A stretch of 64,000 bases of DNA from assembly GCA_046297495.1 (NCBI GenBank), contig JBKBIP010000028.1:16442-80441 (forward strand), written 5' to 3'. How positions within the stretch are numbered: position 1 is the first letter of the stretch; each line of letters begins with the position of its first letter. Both the position numbers and the translations under genes were made by a program. Source of the stretch: JBKBIP01 sp046297495 (GTDB lineage Bacteria > Planctomycetota > Planctomycetia > Gemmatales > Gemmataceae). The notes under the pieces are model-generated. The model made no database searches. It saw only the letters and a program-made list of their open reading frames with translations, and had not been told where the DNA came from. Of the stretch, positions 9,901 through 18,308 are shown piece by piece.

Positions 9901-10510
9901 GTTCGAGCAAGACCTGCGCACCTTCGCCACGCATCAGGTGAGCCAGCTGTCCCAACTGCCAGCGAACCAAGAAGTCATCCTGGGGGGCATGATCACACAG
10001 CTACGCTTTCAGAACACCAAGAAAGCCCGCAACGGCAACACGCGCTACGCTCGCTGCAAGCTGGAGGATTTCAGCGGCGCCGTGGAATGCGTGATGTGGC
10101 CCGACGACTTCGTGCGCTACAAGGACGAATTCACCGAGGACCGCGTCTGCTTCGTGAAGGGGATCGTGGAACGCAGCCGGGATGAACCGGGCTTGATCCT
10201 CAGCCGGGTCATGAGCGTCGAGCAAGGAAAACGGGAACTGGCCCGTGCCTTGGTGTTGTCGCTGAATGTGAATCTGCACGGCCCGGAGATCATCGACGCC
10301 CTGGCGCGTCTTTTGGAGCAGTCGCGCGGCAGCTGCCCGGTGTTTTTGGCGGTCACCGACGCCGCCGGCAAGCGGGCCATTCTCAAAGTCAACGAACGCA
10401 TCCGGGTCAATCCCGCCACGGTTTGTATCAATGACCTGGAAGACCTACTTGGCAAAGGTCGGGTAGCCTTCACCGGCATGAGCGCGAATGGCCGGAATGG
10501 GAAGACATAG
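6989..10510 (+). CDS. dnaE: DNA polymerase III subunit alpha
   Basis: Replicative DNA polymerase catalytic subunit, 1173 residues, the normal length for DnaE. Domains in order: N-terminal PHP domain (HLHCHSHYSLLDG, LTDHGNLFGA), the C-family polymerase core with PDIDIDF at 398-404 (Asp401 and Asp403 match the E. coli catalytic aspartates), a KMDFLGL segment near residue 562 holding the third, the helix-hairpin-helix region (about 800-900) and a C-terminal OB-fold (about 990-1075, starting near VILGGMITQLRF). It is of the DnaE rather than PolC type because no embedded exonuclease is present. It stands alone, downstream of a hairpin, with a family A repeat core 31 bp after its stop. Confidence 0.98.
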   Translation: MSERPFVHLHCHSHYSLLDGASRIPELVAQAKKLGMTALALTDHGNLFGAIEFYRECRAAGINPIIGYEAYVAPQRRTDREARRRGEAGYHLTLLARDVTGFHNLIRMASIAFLEGYHYVPRIDKELLAAHKEGIICLSGCASGEFSELILKDQLEEAANLARWFHQLFGDDFYIEIQNNGLDLQQRCAEGAIDIANELGLPLVATSDAHYLCQADAAAHDVLLCINTNKTRTDPNRMRYGSDQFYVRAPEEMYQLFPNHADAVKRTQEIADRCAIQLDFKKRHFPVFTPPAGKTPEDYLRELCWAGLTMRYGDDPPQAARDRLEHELGVICRMGFASYFLIVWDFVNYAVENGIPCSARGSACGAIVSYVLQLSHVDPLEYDLLFERFLDPNRGEAPDIDIDFCQERREEVIAYVRRKYGEPSVAQIGTFGTMAARAAVRDVGRVLDIPLARVDQIAKLIPQTLGITLDDALRHNPDLKKEYDNDPQIRELIDIARKLEGTNRNAGTHAAGVVIANGPLMNFVPLQRVVRKGDDSGSKSEAVITTQWVMGDLEKVGMLKMDFLGLRTLTLLDNAVRLIEKTRGIKLDLHKLPLDDAKTYELLQRGDAKGVFQLESEGIRELLKRLKPDNIRDLIACNALYRPGPLGGGMVDAYVNRKHGREKPEYPHPIMEEILSETHAVMCYQEQIMRILNRLGGIELSSAYACIKAISKKKQDIIDQRRAEFLQGAQARGLKEETAKEIFDLITFFGGYGFNKSHSAAYAHVGYQTAYLKANYTPEFMAALLSSEIEDGNKRDIMVEHIEDARRLGYPVRTPNINTSAVEFTVVDGKIVFGLTAIKGVGRGAAEAIVAAREEKGPFTDIFNFCERIDLKLVSRAAIERLIKAGTFDCFGAHRAQLMAALPQALQAAAELQKDLRVGQRNFFDVFENTDNDNDKTVSQLPNVPPWSDSEQLKYEKEALDFYFSSHPLAEFEQDLRTFATHQVSQLSQLPANQEVILGGMITQLRFQNTKKARNGNTRYARCKLEDFSGAVECVMWPDDFVRYKDEFTEDRVCFVKGIVERSRDEPGLILSRVMSVEQGKRELARALVLSLNVNLHGPEIIDALARLLEQSRGSCPVFLAVTDAAGKRAILKVNERIRVNPATVCINDLEDLLGKGRVAFTGMSANGRNGKT

Positions 10511-10540
10511 CCCCGGAGCCAGACGCGCTATTGTCTCCGA

Positions 10541-10557
10541 GCGCGAACCGATGAATC
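10541..10557. repeat. Family A core motif after dnaE
   Basis: Exact copy of GCGCGAACCGATGAATC, as at 812-828, 31 bp after the dnaE stop. No matching left arm is evident, so it is a half element. Confidence 0.6.
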
Positions 10558-10594
10558 GCCATGATGGGAATAAGCCGATGTGATACACTCCCCC

Positions 10595-12478
10595 TCACAA
10601 ACTCTTCAAATACGAAATCAAATCCGCCAACTCTTCGTTATTCAACTTATGCGCGTCGCCGTGTAACTTCTCGTGGTTGTGATTCCAGAACAAATCCACC
10701 AGCGAATAGGCCCGGCCATCGTGCAGATAGGGGGGATAGCGATCCACGCCGCGCAGGCTCGGCGTGTCAAAGCGGCCCGTGTAATCGTTGGGGCCGCGCG
10801 TGCCGATGTCGTGGCGTTTGCCGTCCTGGAAGGTGGGGGCGGGGTGGCACTTGGCGCAGGCCGCTTTCCCCTCGAACAGCACCTTGCCGCGGGCGATGGC
10901 TGGCTTGGCCGCAGCCGGGACTGGCAACGGTCGCGGTGGCGGCAACGACTCCAGGTAGGCAACCAGGTCATTCACTTCCTGCTCGGTCGGCTCATGACGG
11001 TGCAGGGTCCGCAACGTGCCGCGCACTCGGTCGGCCAAGGTCGGGCTGCTCCCTTCCCACCCGTAGGGGCCGGTATCCTTGACACCTAAGAGCGACTTGG
11101 TCTTTTTGAAATTACCGACGCCGTCGCGCTCCAGGTCCCAAGTGAGCAAATCGCTTTCATTGTTCGGATGACAAGACGCGCACGTAAATTGTCCCTGAAA
11201 CGTCAGCTTGTTGGAGTGAAACAGTATCTCTCCCCGCCGCGCCGCGTCCGGTGGCGAGCCACCGAGCGGAATGTGCTTCAAGACTTTGAGGTTGATGGAA
11301 TCGATGACTGTCAACGAATCGCCCAGATAATTGCTGGCCACCAACGTCTTGCCGTCGCCGGACAGGGCGAGACGGCGCGGATTGGCTTGGGTGGGCAGCT
11401 TGGCGATGACGAAGTGGCGGCTGGAAGTCAGATTATCTTTGCTGTAGAAAGATTCAAATCTCGAATGGAAAGATGGTTCTTTCAATGCCAATACCACCTC
11501 CGATCCTGCCGAGGCCACGAAGAGACGCAAATCTTTGTCAAGGTCGTCCTGGCCACGTATTCCTTGAATATCGCTAGGGTCCGCGTAGCCGTGTTGCGGC
11601 TCGTCCAGAATGAAAGCGTCCCACTGGTGTGGCCCGAACCCGCCTCCATACCACCTGCGTTTGCTAATCGCATTGGTAAATACCCATCCTTGAGCAACTT
11701 GAGTGGCCGGAAGTTCATTTCTCGCTTTGGAATGAATCGTGTAAGCGAGCAAGTCAAGTTCCACGATTGCCCGGCTGCTTTCAGCGTTAAAGTACGATGG
11801 AATGTTGTTCATCCAGAACATTAAACGGTCACGCTGCTGCGGGGCAGGTTGCTTTTCGGATAACGTCTGTAACCGATTGACGTATCGCTCTGGGCTTAAT
11901 CTCCGATACGGATAAAAGTGAATGTCTCTGTCCGCGCTATCAATCGGTTGTTTTTTCTTTAATGGCGACATATCCGGCCCAGGAAAACCGAAGAAAGGTG
12001 AACCGGGGTTAGGATTATACTTCACTTCATCCTGACGTGGATTCACAATGGCTTCATCCCCCATGTCCCGACAGGCCACGCGCACGATCTTTTTTTTCTG
12101 ATCCACCGCCACCCCGCGTGGTGCCTGTCCCACCTTCCAGCGTTTGACGACTTTGCTTTGCTTCAGGTCCAGCGCCGCCAATTCGTCGTCGTGCTCGCAA
12201 GTGACATAAAGCGTGTTGCCGAGGCGGTCGATGTCGTAACAGCCGCGGCCGACGGGGATTTCGCGCAGCACCTTGCCGGCTTTCAGATCGACCTCCGCCA
12301 CGGCGCCGGCCCGGTGCAGGGCGACGTAGGCTCTCTCCCCTTGATCATCGACGATCAGACCAAGCGGGCTTTTATAGCGCGGTGGCTCCGGCACGGGCGG
12401 CGGCTCCTTCGCGGTCAGGGCAAACGGCAACGCGCACACACCGCCACAACCGATAAGCAGCAACAAGCGAGGGATCAT
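10595..12478 (-). CDS. Secreted beta-propeller / di-heme cytochrome c peroxidase-like protein
   Basis: A 627-residue protein. ATG at 12478 is chosen because it begins a signal peptide (MIPRLLLLIGCGG, cleavage likely near Ala-Leu-Thr-Ala-Lys); the frame is open 45 codons further without signal-like sequence. Residues about 40-135 form YVTN-type propeller repeats (GERAYVALHRAGAVAEVDL). Two heme c sites follow in the C-terminal third, CASCH (Cys433) and CAKCH (Cys541), with the SLRGVDRYPPYLHDGRA segment typical of MauG/di-heme peroxidase-like proteins. Residues about 140-350 are an insertion between propeller repeats that I do not recognise, encoded by visibly less GC-rich DNA (about 11440-12050). 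Probably periplasmic electron transfer or peroxide reduction; the substrate is unknown. Confidence 0.85.
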   Translation of the reverse strand: MIPRLLLLIGCGGVCALPFALTAKEPPPVPEPPRYKSPLGLIVDDQGERAYVALHRAGAVAEVDLKAGKVLREIPVGRGCYDIDRLGNTLYVTCEHDDELAALDLKQSKVVKRWKVGQAPRGVAVDQKKKIVRVACRDMGDEAIVNPRQDEVKYNPNPGSPFFGFPGPDMSPLKKKQPIDSADRDIHFYPYRRLSPERYVNRLQTLSEKQPAPQQRDRLMFWMNNIPSYFNAESSRAIVELDLLAYTIHSKARNELPATQVAQGWVFTNAISKRRWYGGGFGPHQWDAFILDEPQHGYADPSDIQGIRGQDDLDKDLRLFVASAGSEVVLALKEPSFHSRFESFYSKDNLTSSRHFVIAKLPTQANPRRLALSGDGKTLVASNYLGDSLTVIDSINLKVLKHIPLGGSPPDAARRGEILFHSNKLTFQGQFTCASCHPNNESDLLTWDLERDGVGNFKKTKSLLGVKDTGPYGWEGSSPTLADRVRGTLRTLHRHEPTEQEVNDLVAYLESLPPPRPLPVPAAAKPAIARGKVLFEGKAACAKCHPAPTFQDGKRHDIGTRGPNDYTGRFDTPSLRGVDRYPPYLHDGRAYSLVDLFWNHNHEKLHGDAHKLNNEELADLISYLKSL

Positions 12479-12606
12479 GGGGATGGCTCCTGTTCTTTGG
12501 TACGCCGCGCCACTCGCCAGGTCCACCGGCATTCGTGACACCTTTCGTTGAATTGTACCGCCATCCTGCGCATATACCAACAAATGCCGATGCGCCAACC
12601 GAGGAA

Positions 12607-13347
12607 TCAACAAGTCAGCGGATTGGGTGGCAGGGGCCGGCGCCGAAAAAAGGCGGGCACTCCCAGCCGCAGCAGGATGAACAACGAACGCACGGACTCA
12701 CGGAGGCTGACTTTGGAAGCCCCAGCCCGGCGGTCCTCGAAAATGATGGGCGTTTCGCCGATCTGGCAGCCGGCGATATGACAGCGGTAGAGCAATTCTT
12801 CCTGGAAGGAATAGCCGTGAGAAAGGAAATGGTCCAAATCGACGCGGCGCAAGCTGTCCACCCGATAGCAGCGATAACCGCCGCTGGTGTCGCGGGCCGG
12901 GATGCGCATGAGGAAGCGCACCAGCAGATTGACACCGGCACTCATCAACCGGCGCGACAGCGGCCAGTTCAACGTGCCGCCGCCGGCAACGTAGCGCGAG
13001 CCGATCATGATGTCGTGCTGGTCCATGCCGGCCAACAGTGCCGACAAATAACGGGGATGATGGCTAAAGTCGGCGTCGAGATTCACCAACAAATCATAGT
13101 TTTGATCGATGGCATAATGAATTGCTTCAAGGATGGCAGTGCCGAGGCCGAGCTTGCCAGCGCGGTGCCGAACGTGGATGCGGGGATCGCGCGCCGCCAG
13201 TTCGTCGGCCAGTTGGCCGGTGCCGTCGGGGGAGTTGTCGTCCGTGATGAGTATATCGGCTTGGGGGGCCACAGCATGGATTTCCTGGATCAGCCGCTCC
13301 AGGTTGTCTCGCTCGTTGTAGGTGGCCGTGGACACCAGCAGACGCAT
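12607..13347 (-). CDS. Polyprenol-phosphate glycosyltransferase (dolichol-phosphate mannosyltransferase-like, GT2)
   Basis: A 246-residue GT2 enzyme. The N-terminus STATYNERDN, the metal-binding region ITDDNSPDGTG, the LDADFSHHP (DxD-like) segment and the IGSRYVAGG and SGGYRCYR motifs are those of polyprenol monophosphomannose synthases. Such enzymes load mannose or another hexose from GDP- or UDP-sugar onto polyprenol phosphate at the inner membrane face. There is only one weakly hydrophobic C-terminal stretch (residues about 215-235) and no full membrane domain, so it resembles the soluble-catalytic-domain class. It is transcribed divergently from truD across a 99-bp intergenic gap. Confidence 0.9.
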   Translation of the reverse strand: MRLLVSTATYNERDNLERLIQEIHAVAPQADILITDDNSPDGTGQLADELAARDPRIHVRHRAGKLGLGTAILEAIHYAIDQNYDLLVNLDADFSHHPRYLSALLAGMDQHDIMIGSRYVAGGGTLNWPLSRRLMSAGVNLLVRFLMRIPARDTSGGYRCYRVDSLRRVDLDHFLSHGYSFQEELLYRCHIAGCQIGETPIIFEDRRAGASKVSLRESVRSLFILLRLGVPAFFRRRPLPPNPLTC

Positions 13348-13434
13348 TGATTGCTCCAGCGTATGGGTGATTCGGAATATGTATCTAGCTTGCCCACGGT
13401 GCGCTCGCTAAACAAGCCCCGCGATGTAACATGA

Positions 13435-13440
13435 TATAAT
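13435..13440 (+). promoter_or_regulatory. TATAAT -10 box implying leaderless truD mRNA
   Basis: A perfect TATAAT ends 6 bp before the truD ATG at 13447, so transcription would start at or beside the start codon. No Shine-Dalgarno sequence lies between them. No convincing -35 is present at 17 bp. Confidence 0.5.
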
Positions 13441-13446
13441 TCTGGC

Positions 13447-14643
13447 ATGAAACTCAAACAACAGCCCGCTGATTTTCAGGTGGAGGAACTCACCGCCGTC
13501 ACGCCGGTTGCGGATGGTCCCTACGCATTCTATCAACTCAACAAGCACGGCTGGTCGTCGTTGGATGCGTTTCAGGCGATTCGCCGGCGCTGGCAACTCA
13601 CGCCGCAACGATTATCGTATGGCGGCCTGAAGGATAAGCACGCACACACGGTTCAGTATTTTTCCATCCATCACGGCCCGCGGCGCGGCTTGCGCCAGAC
13701 GGGGATCGACGTGCGGTATCTGGGCCAGCTGGCCGAGCCATATACATCGGCCCAGATGGCGGGAAATCGCTTCCGCCTCACGCTGCGGGCCGTCACGGAC
13801 GCGGAATGGGCGTGCGTACGGCCGCGATTGCTGGCCGTCGCGCGCTGGGGAGTGCCCAATTATTTCGACGATCAGCGGTTCGGCTCTGTCATGGCGGAAG
13901 GAGCGTTCATGGCCAAAGCCTGGGTGCTCGGTGACTATGAAGAGGCCCTGCGGCGGGCGCTGACCGCCCCCTACAAACATGACCGGCCCCCGCAAAAGAA
14001 AGAAAAAGCGATTTTGAAGGCGCATTGGGGAGACTGGCGGCAGTGCAAGGCGGAACTGCCGCGCGGCCATGCCCGCAGCCTGGTGACGTATCTGGTCGAT
14101 CATCCCACCAACTTTCGCGGCGCGCTGGCCCGTTTGCGAGGGGACTTGGCGAGTCTGTACCTGGCCGCCTATCAGAGTTATTTATGGAATCGCCTGTTGG
14201 CGGAATGGTTGCGCCGGCAACTCCCAGCGGACCAGCTGATTCCCTTGCCATTGCGTTTGGATGTCGTGCCGATCTATCGCCATCTCGATGACGAACAAGG
14301 GGCGCGCTTGGCCGAGCAGCGCCTACCGCTGCCGACCGCTCGCTGCCGCTTGCCGGACGATGATCCCCTCCTGCCGCTGGTGCGTCACGTCCTGGCGGCA
14401 GAAGGGATCGAGCTGTCCCAGCTGAAAATCAAAGGGGAGCGACAACCGTTTTTCGCGCGCGGCGACCGTACCGTCATGTGTTTGCCGCGCGACCTGTCCC
14501 ACCAGCTCGACGCCGACGAACGCCACCCCGGCAAACACAAGCTGATCCTGTCCTTCACGTTGCCGCCGGGGAGTTATGCCACGCTGATCGTCAAAGCGAT
14601 TTTTGCGCCGGGAGTAAGCCATACAGCGCGCGGGGAAGATTGA
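13447..14643 (+). CDS. truD: tRNA pseudouridine(13) synthase
   Basis: TruD isomerises U13 of tRNA-Glu to pseudouridine. The 398-residue protein has the N-terminal DFxVEE segment (ADFQVEEL), the catalytic GGLKDKHA motif (Asp63) and the NYFDDQRFGS motif, then the TruD-specific insertion domain, and YQSYLWNRLL in the second half. The Phe-x-Val-Glu-Glu start and the catalytic Asp make the assignment firm. The start codon follows a TATAAT box by only 6 bp, which suggests a leaderless message. It is divergent from the GT2 gene and is followed by a 238-bp gap to the HD gene. Confidence 0.96.
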   Translation: MKLKQQPADFQVEELTAVTPVADGPYAFYQLNKHGWSSLDAFQAIRRRWQLTPQRLSYGGLKDKHAHTVQYFSIHHGPRRGLRQTGIDVRYLGQLAEPYTSAQMAGNRFRLTLRAVTDAEWACVRPRLLAVARWGVPNYFDDQRFGSVMAEGAFMAKAWVLGDYEEALRRALTAPYKHDRPPQKKEKAILKAHWGDWRQCKAELPRGHARSLVTYLVDHPTNFRGALARLRGDLASLYLAAYQSYLWNRLLAEWLRRQLPADQLIPLPLRLDVVPIYRHLDDEQGARLAEQRLPLPTARCRLPDDDPLLPLVRHVLAAEGIELSQLKIKGERQPFFARGDRTVMCLPRDLSHQLDADERHPGKHKLILSFTLPPGSYATLIVKAIFAPGVSHTARGED

Positions 14644-14881
14644 GGCTTTCTTGTTCCCAAGCAGAGACTGGAAACGAGCCATGCGGGCTATTCGTTGTCC
14701 GTGGATGCGGCCCAAACGCGAGCCGCTATAATTGGATCGGGCAAGTAATCAGAAAAATGGAAAAACCCGCATGGGAAAGAGGGGCCAAGACGCCGATGCT
14801 TCGTCAGGGTAAAGTGTTCTGGATTTTACCTTGACCATCGGCGTGAATCGATCCATTTTCAGGGGGAGATGCACTGCGATT

Positions 14882-15457
14882 ATGAACCGTGCCGATTCGT
14901 TCGCGTTGCTGACTGAGTATGTCACAGATCAGGGGTTGATCCGGCATTGTCTTTCCGTCGCGGCGGCGATGCAGGCTTACGCGCGCCAGTTGGGGCAGGA
15001 CGAGGAAATCTGGGGGATCGTCGGTCTGCTGCACGATTTTGACTACGAGCGTTGGCCCGATCCGCCCGATCATCCGCTGAAGGGAGCGGAAATCCTGCGG
15101 CAGCGCGGCTACTCCGAGGAAATCATCACTTGCATTCTTTCCCATGCCGATTACCTCTCCGACCGCTATCCGCGCGTGAGCCGGATGGAAAAAGGGCTGT
15201 ACGCCTGCGACGAGATCACCGGCTTGATCACGGCCACCGCCCTATTGCGACCGAACGGCATCGCTGATTTAACCGCCAGTAGTGTCCTGAAGAAGATGAA
15301 GTCGAAGGGGTTCGCCAAAGGGGTCAACCGCGACGACGTGATCCGCGGCGCCGCTGACTTTGGTGTCGATCTGGCCGAACACATCCAATTCGTCATTGAC
15401 GCCATGAAGACCAACGCCGCCGAGCTAGGATTGTCGCGCGGCACCGCGAACGGGTAA
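14882..15457 (+). CDS. HD-domain hydrolase
   Basis: A 191-residue single-domain HD protein. ATG at 14882 is chosen: the residues after it (MNRADSFALLTEYV) match small HDIG proteins, while the 17-codon upstream extension does not. Metal-ligand motifs are visible: LIRHCLSVAAAM (first His), LLHDFDYERWPD (HD pair) and the ILSHADY segment. Small HD proteins of this kind are usually phosphohydrolases on nucleotides or phosphate monoesters; the exact substrate cannot be deduced here. It is convergent with thpR, with about 250 bp between them holding no gene I can support. Confidence 0.85.
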   Translation: MNRADSFALLTEYVTDQGLIRHCLSVAAAMQAYARQLGQDEEIWGIVGLLHDFDYERWPDPPDHPLKGAEILRQRGYSEEIITCILSHADYLSDRYPRVSRMEKGLYACDEITGLITATALLRPNGIADLTASSVLKKMKSKGFAKGVNRDDVIRGAADFGVDLAEHIQFVIDAMKTNAAELGLSRGTANG

Positions 15458-15708
15458 AGTATGGTTGTCGTCTACATGTCTTATAAGCGTCTTTCATCTA
15501 TCCGCGAGGACCATCAATGAGCGCAACCGCTTTGGCCGCTTCCATGCCCGTCACCCGTGCCGGTTGTACCATTGTGTGGGACAACCGCCGACTCCACATC
15601 CCCACTGGAAGTCGTCAGCCAGAGTTCTGTCACGAAGGATACCGAAGTATTGAAGGAATTGTACTGGAAAGTAGCCTAAACGTTGGAGATGACATAGACT
15701 GCTTTCCA

Positions 15709-16284
15709 TCACCCCATCAACTTGCCGCGTCCCAACACCGAATAAATGGGGCCATCGGGAGTCAATTCGCTGCTCAAAACAAGCACCTCGTTGACCACGG
15801 TTTCTCCCCCCTTCCAACCGGCGTGCTGGGCCAGGGCGCGAGCCAGAGCGTCTGGCGGCTTGTGGTCGCTTTTGACGCGGCCCAAGGTGATGTGCGGCGT
15901 GTACTTGCGTTGCTCGCGCCGATAGCAGCCCAGCTCCAGCAGGGGCGGCTCCAATAGGTCGTGCAGATGACATAGCTCTTGCGTGCCAGCGCCAACGCCG
16001 ACCCAGACGACGCGCGGCCGGCGCAGATTGGGGAAACAGCCGACGGTTTCCACGCTCATCGGGAAAGCCGGCAGTTGGGTGCAACAGTCCGTCACCACGC
16101 GACATACAGCTGGCACATCGCGGGCGTCCACCTCGCCAAGAAACAGCAAGGTGACGTGCAAATTATCCGCCTCGACCCATTTGACGGCCGTGCCGCTCTG
16201 GGCCAAGGTATCTTGCAACGCCACGACGCGCTTGCGAATGGCTTTGCCAAAATCCACCGCGATGAAGGTGCGTAGTCGGGACAT
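15709..16284 (-). CDS. thpR: RNA 2',3'-cyclic phosphodiesterase
   Basis: A 2H phosphoesterase of 191 residues, the usual length for ThpR (formerly LigT). The two catalytic tetrapeptides are intact: HVTL (His43) and HITL (His131). The N-terminus LRTFIAVDF and the YTPHITLGRVK segment are characteristic. It hydrolyses 2',3'-cyclic phosphate RNA ends to 2'-phosphates; its biological substrate in bacteria is unclear. The PfkB gene ends at 17254 and runs in the same direction, with about 64 bp between its stop and the thpR start. Confidence 0.93.
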   Translation of the reverse strand: MSRLRTFIAVDFGKAIRKRVVALQDTLAQSGTAVKWVEADNLHVTLLFLGEVDARDVPAVCRVVTDCCTQLPAFPMSVETVGCFPNLRRPRVVWVGVGAGTQELCHLHDLLEPPLLELGCYRREQRKYTPHITLGRVKSDHKPPDALARALAQHAGWKGGETVVNEVLVLSSELTPDGPIYSVLGRGKLMG

Positions 16285-16348
16285 GGGAAGAGCTTTCAGC
16301 GGTCAGAGGTCCGTGTTTAGCGAGCGAGCCACCGTGGCTTTGACCGCT

Positions 16349-17254
16349 CTAAAACGCCAGCATGGCGCGGTAATGCTCCAAGCGGGCGTCGATGGTGGCG
16401 CGGTTGGTGGCTTGGAGGGAATCGAGGCCGAAGCCTTCCACCGTGAGACTGGCGACGACAGTGCCATAGGCCATCGCCCGGCGGAGGCGGCCCGGCGGTG
16501 GGTGGCCATCGGATGCCAGATAACCGAGAATGCCGCCGGCGAAGCTGTCTCCTGCCCCGGTCGGATCGACGACTTGTTCCGTGGGGTAGGCCGGCATGAC
16601 GTACACGCCGTCCTCGCTGAACAGCATGGCCCCATGTTCCCCTTTCTTGAGAATGACGAACTTGGGTCCCATGCGGCGCACTGCTTGCCCGGCGCGGACC
16701 AAATTGGTCTCCTCAGTGAGCAATTGGGCTTCGCTATCATTGAGGAGCAAGCCGTCGATGCGCGGCAGCAGCTCCCGCAAATCGTCGCGGAACTCCCGAA
16801 TCCACAGGTCCATCGTGTCGGCCAGCACCAAGTGCGGGCGACGAATCTGATCGAGGACGCGAGCCTGAGTGCGGGGGGCGCTGTTGGCCAGGAAGATGTG
16901 CGTGCTGTCGCGGAACGCCTCGGGCAACACCGGCTCGAAGTTTCCCAACACATTCAGATGCACTTCCAACGTGTCGCGGTTGTTCATATCCGCGTGGTAG
17001 CGTCCCTTCCAGCGGAAGGTCGCGCCGTCTTCTTGTTTGACCAGCCCGGAAATGTCGATGCCGCGCCGGCGAAACATTTCTCGATGCTCGTCGGGGAAAT
17101 CGCCGCCGACTACCCCTACCAGACGCGGCGGGATAAAGTAGCTGGCCGCGCAGGAGAAAAACGACGCCGATCCTCCCAGCACGTTTTCCACCGTCTGGTT
17201 CGGCGTTTCGATGGAGTCAAAAGCGATCGACCCGACCACCAGTAATGAAGACAC
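16349..17254 (-). CDS. PfkB-family carbohydrate/nucleoside kinase
   Basis: A 301-residue ribokinase-fold kinase. GTG at 17254 is chosen: it starts VSSLLVVGSIAFDS with AAAGGAA about 7 bp upstream, and the 21-codon extension to 17317 is not kinase-like. The N-terminal GGSASFFSCAASYF substrate motif and the C-terminal ATP/catalytic motif DPTGAGDSFAGG (with the catalytic Asp) are both intact. PfkB members phosphorylate sugars, adenosine or tagatose-like substrates. The SASFF version of the first motif is common in planctomycete PfkB proteins, but I cannot name the substrate. It overlaps no neighbour and precedes thpR. Confidence 0.88.
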   Translation of the reverse strand: MSSLLVVGSIAFDSIETPNQTVENVLGGSASFFSCAASYFIPPRLVGVVGGDFPDEHREMFRRRGIDISGLVKQEDGATFRWKGRYHADMNNRDTLEVHLNVLGNFEPVLPEAFRDSTHIFLANSAPRTQARVLDQIRRPHLVLADTMDLWIREFRDDLRELLPRIDGLLLNDSEAQLLTEETNLVRAGQAVRRMGPKFVILKKGEHGAMLFSEDGVYVMPAYPTEQVVDPTGAGDSFAGGILGYLASDGHPPPGRLRRAMAYGTVVASLTVEGFGLDSLQATNRATIDARLEHYRAMLAF

Positions 17255-17326
17255 CGAAGTTCCTTTTCGCAATAGGGCATAGAGAGTAGGTTTAGCGAGC
17301 AAGCCGTGGGCGCGCACTTCCTTATC

Positions 17327-17827
17327 TTACTCCACGGCGGCATGACTGTTCAGGGCGTTTGCGTCAGCCTGGCGCTCGGTTCCCCGCCCCTGCACGAGTG
17401 TGACCGTGATTCCTTCCTGAAGCACTTTTTGGTCTTGATTGAACAGCCGCCGCTGCCAGGTAATCGCGCCGCGCCGTCCCCGCCCCCGCACCTGCTTATC
17501 AATGACCTTGCTGCGCACGTACACCGTATCGCCGATATAGGCCGGCTCCTTGAACTGCCATTCCTTGAAGGCCAAGAACGCCAGGGTTCGCATCGGCGGC
17601 GAGTTCACCGCCAAGCCGCTGCCCACCGAGAGAACCAGCAAGCCGTGGGCGATGGGACGGCGAAACGGCGTGGTCTTGGCGAATTCGTGATCAATGTGGA
17701 TCGGGTTGAAGTCCCCGCTCAAGCCAGCGAAATTGACGATGTCTGCTTCCGTGATGGTACGGCCAGGAGAATGAAATTCTTGACCGACTTCGACATCGTC
17801 GTAATAAAGGTGCATGTCGGTGAACAT
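17327..17827 (-). CDS. MaoC-type hotdog dehydratase
   Basis: A 166-residue single hotdog domain. The MaoC/R-specific enoyl-CoA hydratase signature is present: FAGLSGDFNPIHIDHEFA (catalytic Asp and His) and the RRPIAHGLLVLSV segment. Such enzymes hydrate enoyl-CoA or enoyl-ACP thioesters, or act as dehydratases. The neighbouring gene upstream on the same strand is another hotdog protein, an acyl-CoA thioesterase, so the pair may act on the same acyl pool. ATG at 17827 has AAGGA about 10 bp upstream; an internal ATG four codons in is possible. Confidence 0.88.
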   Translation of the reverse strand: MFTDMHLYYDDVEVGQEFHSPGRTITEADIVNFAGLSGDFNPIHIDHEFAKTTPFRRPIAHGLLVLSVGSGLAVNSPPMRTLAFLAFKEWQFKEPAYIGDTVYVRSKVIDKQVRGRGRRGAITWQRRLFNQDQKVLQEGITVTLVQGRGTERQADANALNSHAAVE

Positions 17828-17903
17828 GGCCCTATTTCCTTGGCATACACAATGCCGTTGTGATTCTTATTTCATCGAATCGTTCCTCTGTGACCTAGAA
17901 GAA

Positions 17904-18308
17904 TCAACTGATTGGATCTGGCAGCAACGGGATGGGTCGGCGGTCGGCGGCGCGCGGATCAATCCCCACGTAAACGACTTCCGCCTCCGTGACGGTGATC
18001 AGCCGCTGCCCCGCGCGTTCGGCTTCGACCAGCACCTGCATGGTGATCGAGGTTCGCCCAATGCGTACCAACCGTGTCGAGAACCGCACCACGTCGCCGA
18101 CGAGCACGGGCTGATGAAACTCAACCCGATTCAACGCCACGGTGACGAGCGTGGGCATCGCTCCGCCGGCGCGCACCACCTCACGGCGCGCTCCGATAGC
18201 CCCCGCTTGGTCAATATAGCTCAAGATGACGCCGCCGAAAATAGTTCCGTGCGGGTTGGTGTCCCGCGGCATCATCACGACTTGGATGGCCAAATATGAT
18301 TCTGACAT
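17904..18308 (-). CDS. Acyl-CoA thioesterase (hotdog, YciA-like)
   Basis: A 134-residue hotdog protein starting at the ATG of MSESYLAIQVVMMP; the 33-codon upstream extension is not conserved-looking. The motif DTNPHGTIFGGVILSYIDQAG matches the acyl-CoA thioesterase subfamily (YciA/BFIT), where the Asn/Asp and the GG helix surround the active site. The VEFHQPVLVGDVV segment is typical of the central strand. It would release CoA from short or medium acyl-CoAs. It lies 76 bp upstream of the MaoC-type gene on the same strand. Confidence 0.88.
   Translation of the reverse strand: MSESYLAIQVVMMPRDTNPHGTIFGGVILSYIDQAGAIGARREVVRAGGAMPTLVTVALNRVEFHQPVLVGDVVRFSTRLVRIGRTSITMQVLVEAERAGQRLITVTEAEVVYVGIDPRAADRRPIPLLPDPIS

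Noticed and set aside
15517..15957. Plus-strand open frame of 146 codons between the HD gene and thpR
   Set aside because: Most of it is antisense to thpR, whose catalytic motifs are intact, and no conserved features or ribosome site were seen.
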